Positions 62,381 through 64,000 of a stretch of DNA of 64,000 nucleotides are shown piece after piece (position 1 is the first letter of the stretch; each line of letters opens with the position of its first letter). Made by a program: the position numbers and the translations under genes. The notes below the pieces were generated by a model. The model did no database searches and was not told the origin of the DNA. It saw only the letters and a program-made list of their open reading frames with translations. This DNA comes from Mytilisepta virgata. Its lineage: Eukaryota; Mollusca; Bivalvia; Mytilida; Mytilidae. The stretch is taken from positions 94,898,513-94,962,512 of the forward strand of contig CM051521.1 of assembly GCA_028015205.1 (NCBI GenBank), read 5' to 3'.

Positions 62381-64000
62381 CCATTTAGTTGCTTGTTTAT
62401 ATAGTAACTGTTTTATATTCAATTTTTAATTTCGTACCGCCTGGTATGGCGATAGGGTGCATTGTACATTATTGTCATGATTAAACTCAAATACCATGTA
62501 TACCGTATTGTATTTCAAAACGACAGCCAGGTCACAGTCTTAAATGAGTACCAGAGTCATGTTTAGGTAAAATATAGTAATCATGTCAAGGTAAAATTCT
62601 AGCGAGATATACTGAAGTTATATTGAACTTGACATATTTCCGGTCCGATTTTCTCAAAAACCTACCAAGGCCCGAATAATGCTTTAAATGGGTATACTCT
62701 ATTGAAGACCTGATTCTTCGTTAACAGCGAAAAAGTTTTTTTTATAAGATTTTTACATGTTTTAAAAAGGATCTTTTTTCAGTAGCATGAGTAGGAAACA
62801 GTAAATAATTATCAGCCAGGGTGATCGTAAATTTTAGGGGTCTCATCAGTGACACTGCATTACTAAGGGGTGAGGAGGGATTGTCACTTAAAACATATAA
62901 ATGATTGGGGGGGGGGGGGGCAGTCCAAGGGTCAAAGAAAAGTTCAGTGTTCCTTTGTGTGTTGTTTTTTTTTAAGGTGTAGAAAAGGTGTCTGTGAAGT
63001 GGTGTTAAACAACAGAAGTTTAAATATCATTATTAATATAAGTATTATATTTCATTATCTTATCTTCTTCAGTCATTTGAAATATTAAGGCTTAGTCATT
63101 ACAGCAATGCAGTCATTCGTTTTCAAACTCGCAATGTTTGGATGTCAAATGAAATGCATTTTTTTCAGTTGTTAATATTAAAAGCCATTAAGACATAGTC
63201 CAGACTGACTATAAAAACTGGCAATCCCTCATCAGTGTTTTTTCCTCATCCTTTTGGTGTTATGTAGTAAGGTTGCAAAATAAATTATTTTTTAAAAGAA
63301 GTAAATGCTGAAAATAAATCAATACACATTTCTTTAAATATATATTTTTTTTTAATTTCCAAAAAAAAAAAAATCTAATGACAAGAAAAAATCGAATGCA
63401 CACAATTTATGAAATTTGATTTTTTCTTGAATGACTGTCTCAATTTTTATTAACTTTTCTCCCTAAAGACTTAAGCTGAGCTGAAAAATGTTACAAAAAA
63501 TGCAGCGAAATTTATCAGAACTAAATTTTATAATTTACGAATAATAAAGACGTTTTTCAAAACGCCTTTTGACTCCAGAAGAACTCTTATTGATGAAATT
63601 AATTACAATGTATATTTGTCGCCATAAATTGAGATATTGTAGGCTTGGTGGGGCAAAAAACTAATTACATTAAACTGGCTTTTAATGTATATTTATTTAT
63701 ATAAAAAGGAAAGAAAGAAAGAAAATTAAGTAAATAAATAATAATTAAGTAACACCGTAAAAAATGGGAAAAAAATAATTTCAAAATACCACTTAATATT
63801 TTTATTTTGCAGAAAAAATGATTTATTGTTATTATCAGATGCCAAAGACTGAACAGGGCCAAATTTATTTGGAATTGTTCGATTCGATATAGTTGAAGTT
63901 GATTGTACTCACAATTCATTCCATATTTATGTTATGGAAGTACATAGATTATAGTTCATGAAAACGTGAATCTGCAAAACCTTATCAAAGTAAGGCGAGG
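62381..64000. other. Intergenic to window end
   Basis: AT-rich with a G run at about 62908-62920. Several short ORFs without domains; none is called. Confidence 0.4.

Overview
The window looks like nuclear DNA from a marine bivalve, most likely a mussel-type mollusc. The genes have short coding exons and kilobase introns. The space between them holds tRNA-headed SINEs, 5'-truncated LINEs, a broken Penelope-like element and many interspersed elements with tandem cores of roughly 145-166 bp, a mix I associate with bivalves. The species call is inference; the gene calls below rest on exon-by-exon reading.

Three host genes are present. (1) A flavin-containing monooxygenase (+, 1-8372), missing its N-terminal exon(s) at the window edge, with five exons recovered. 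(2) CEP20/FOPNL (+, 17482-38596), five coding exons giving 163 aa, with a possible alternative last exon at 40277-40380. (3) SLC25A38, the mitochondrial glycine carrier (-, 54774-47945), nine coding exons giving 283 aa. Every internal exon junction of these models has GT/AG ends and keeps the reading frame.

The standout is a 13.67-kb element (21713-35386) inserted in CEP20 intron 3. It is a giant palindrome: two nearly identical arms of about 6.4 and 6.8 kb around a 485-bp spacer. It starts with AG, ends with CT, and is flanked by a 6-bp target-site duplication, GATATT. Each arm carries, from the centre outward, a zinc-ribbon ORF, a C2H2-type ORF, a truncated opposite-strand ORF, a short ORF with a Bcl-2 BH1-like motif, a gene with two tandem PC4-like domains, a large 31-bp minisatellite, and a terminal block packed with ETS, NRF1, E-box and CRE-like motifs. 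No polymerase, integrase or capsid gene is present. The 6-bp duplication and AG start suggest a non-autonomous relative of Maverick/Polinton elements carrying virus-like cargo, but this is inference. A diverged single-copy relative lies at about 13437-16600, next to a Penelope-like fragment; it lacks the PC4 and BH1 modules.

Region by region: 1-8.4 kb FMO with a small inverted-repeat element, a 165-bp tandem array and a LINE fragment in its introns; 9.0-11.3 kb LINE; 11.9-13.4 kb Penelope-like remnants; 13.4-16.6 kb solo relative; 16.7-18.3 kb two SINEs around CEP20 exon 1; 19.2-21.1 kb CEP20 exons 2-3; 21.7-35.4 kb palindrome; 36.0-36.6 kb LINE fragment; 37.6-40.4 kb CEP20 3' exons; 41.6-46.8 kb stacked tandem-core elements; 47.9-54.8 kb SLC25A38; 55.4-64 kb intergenic repeats, including an array of AAGATATCTT palindromes.
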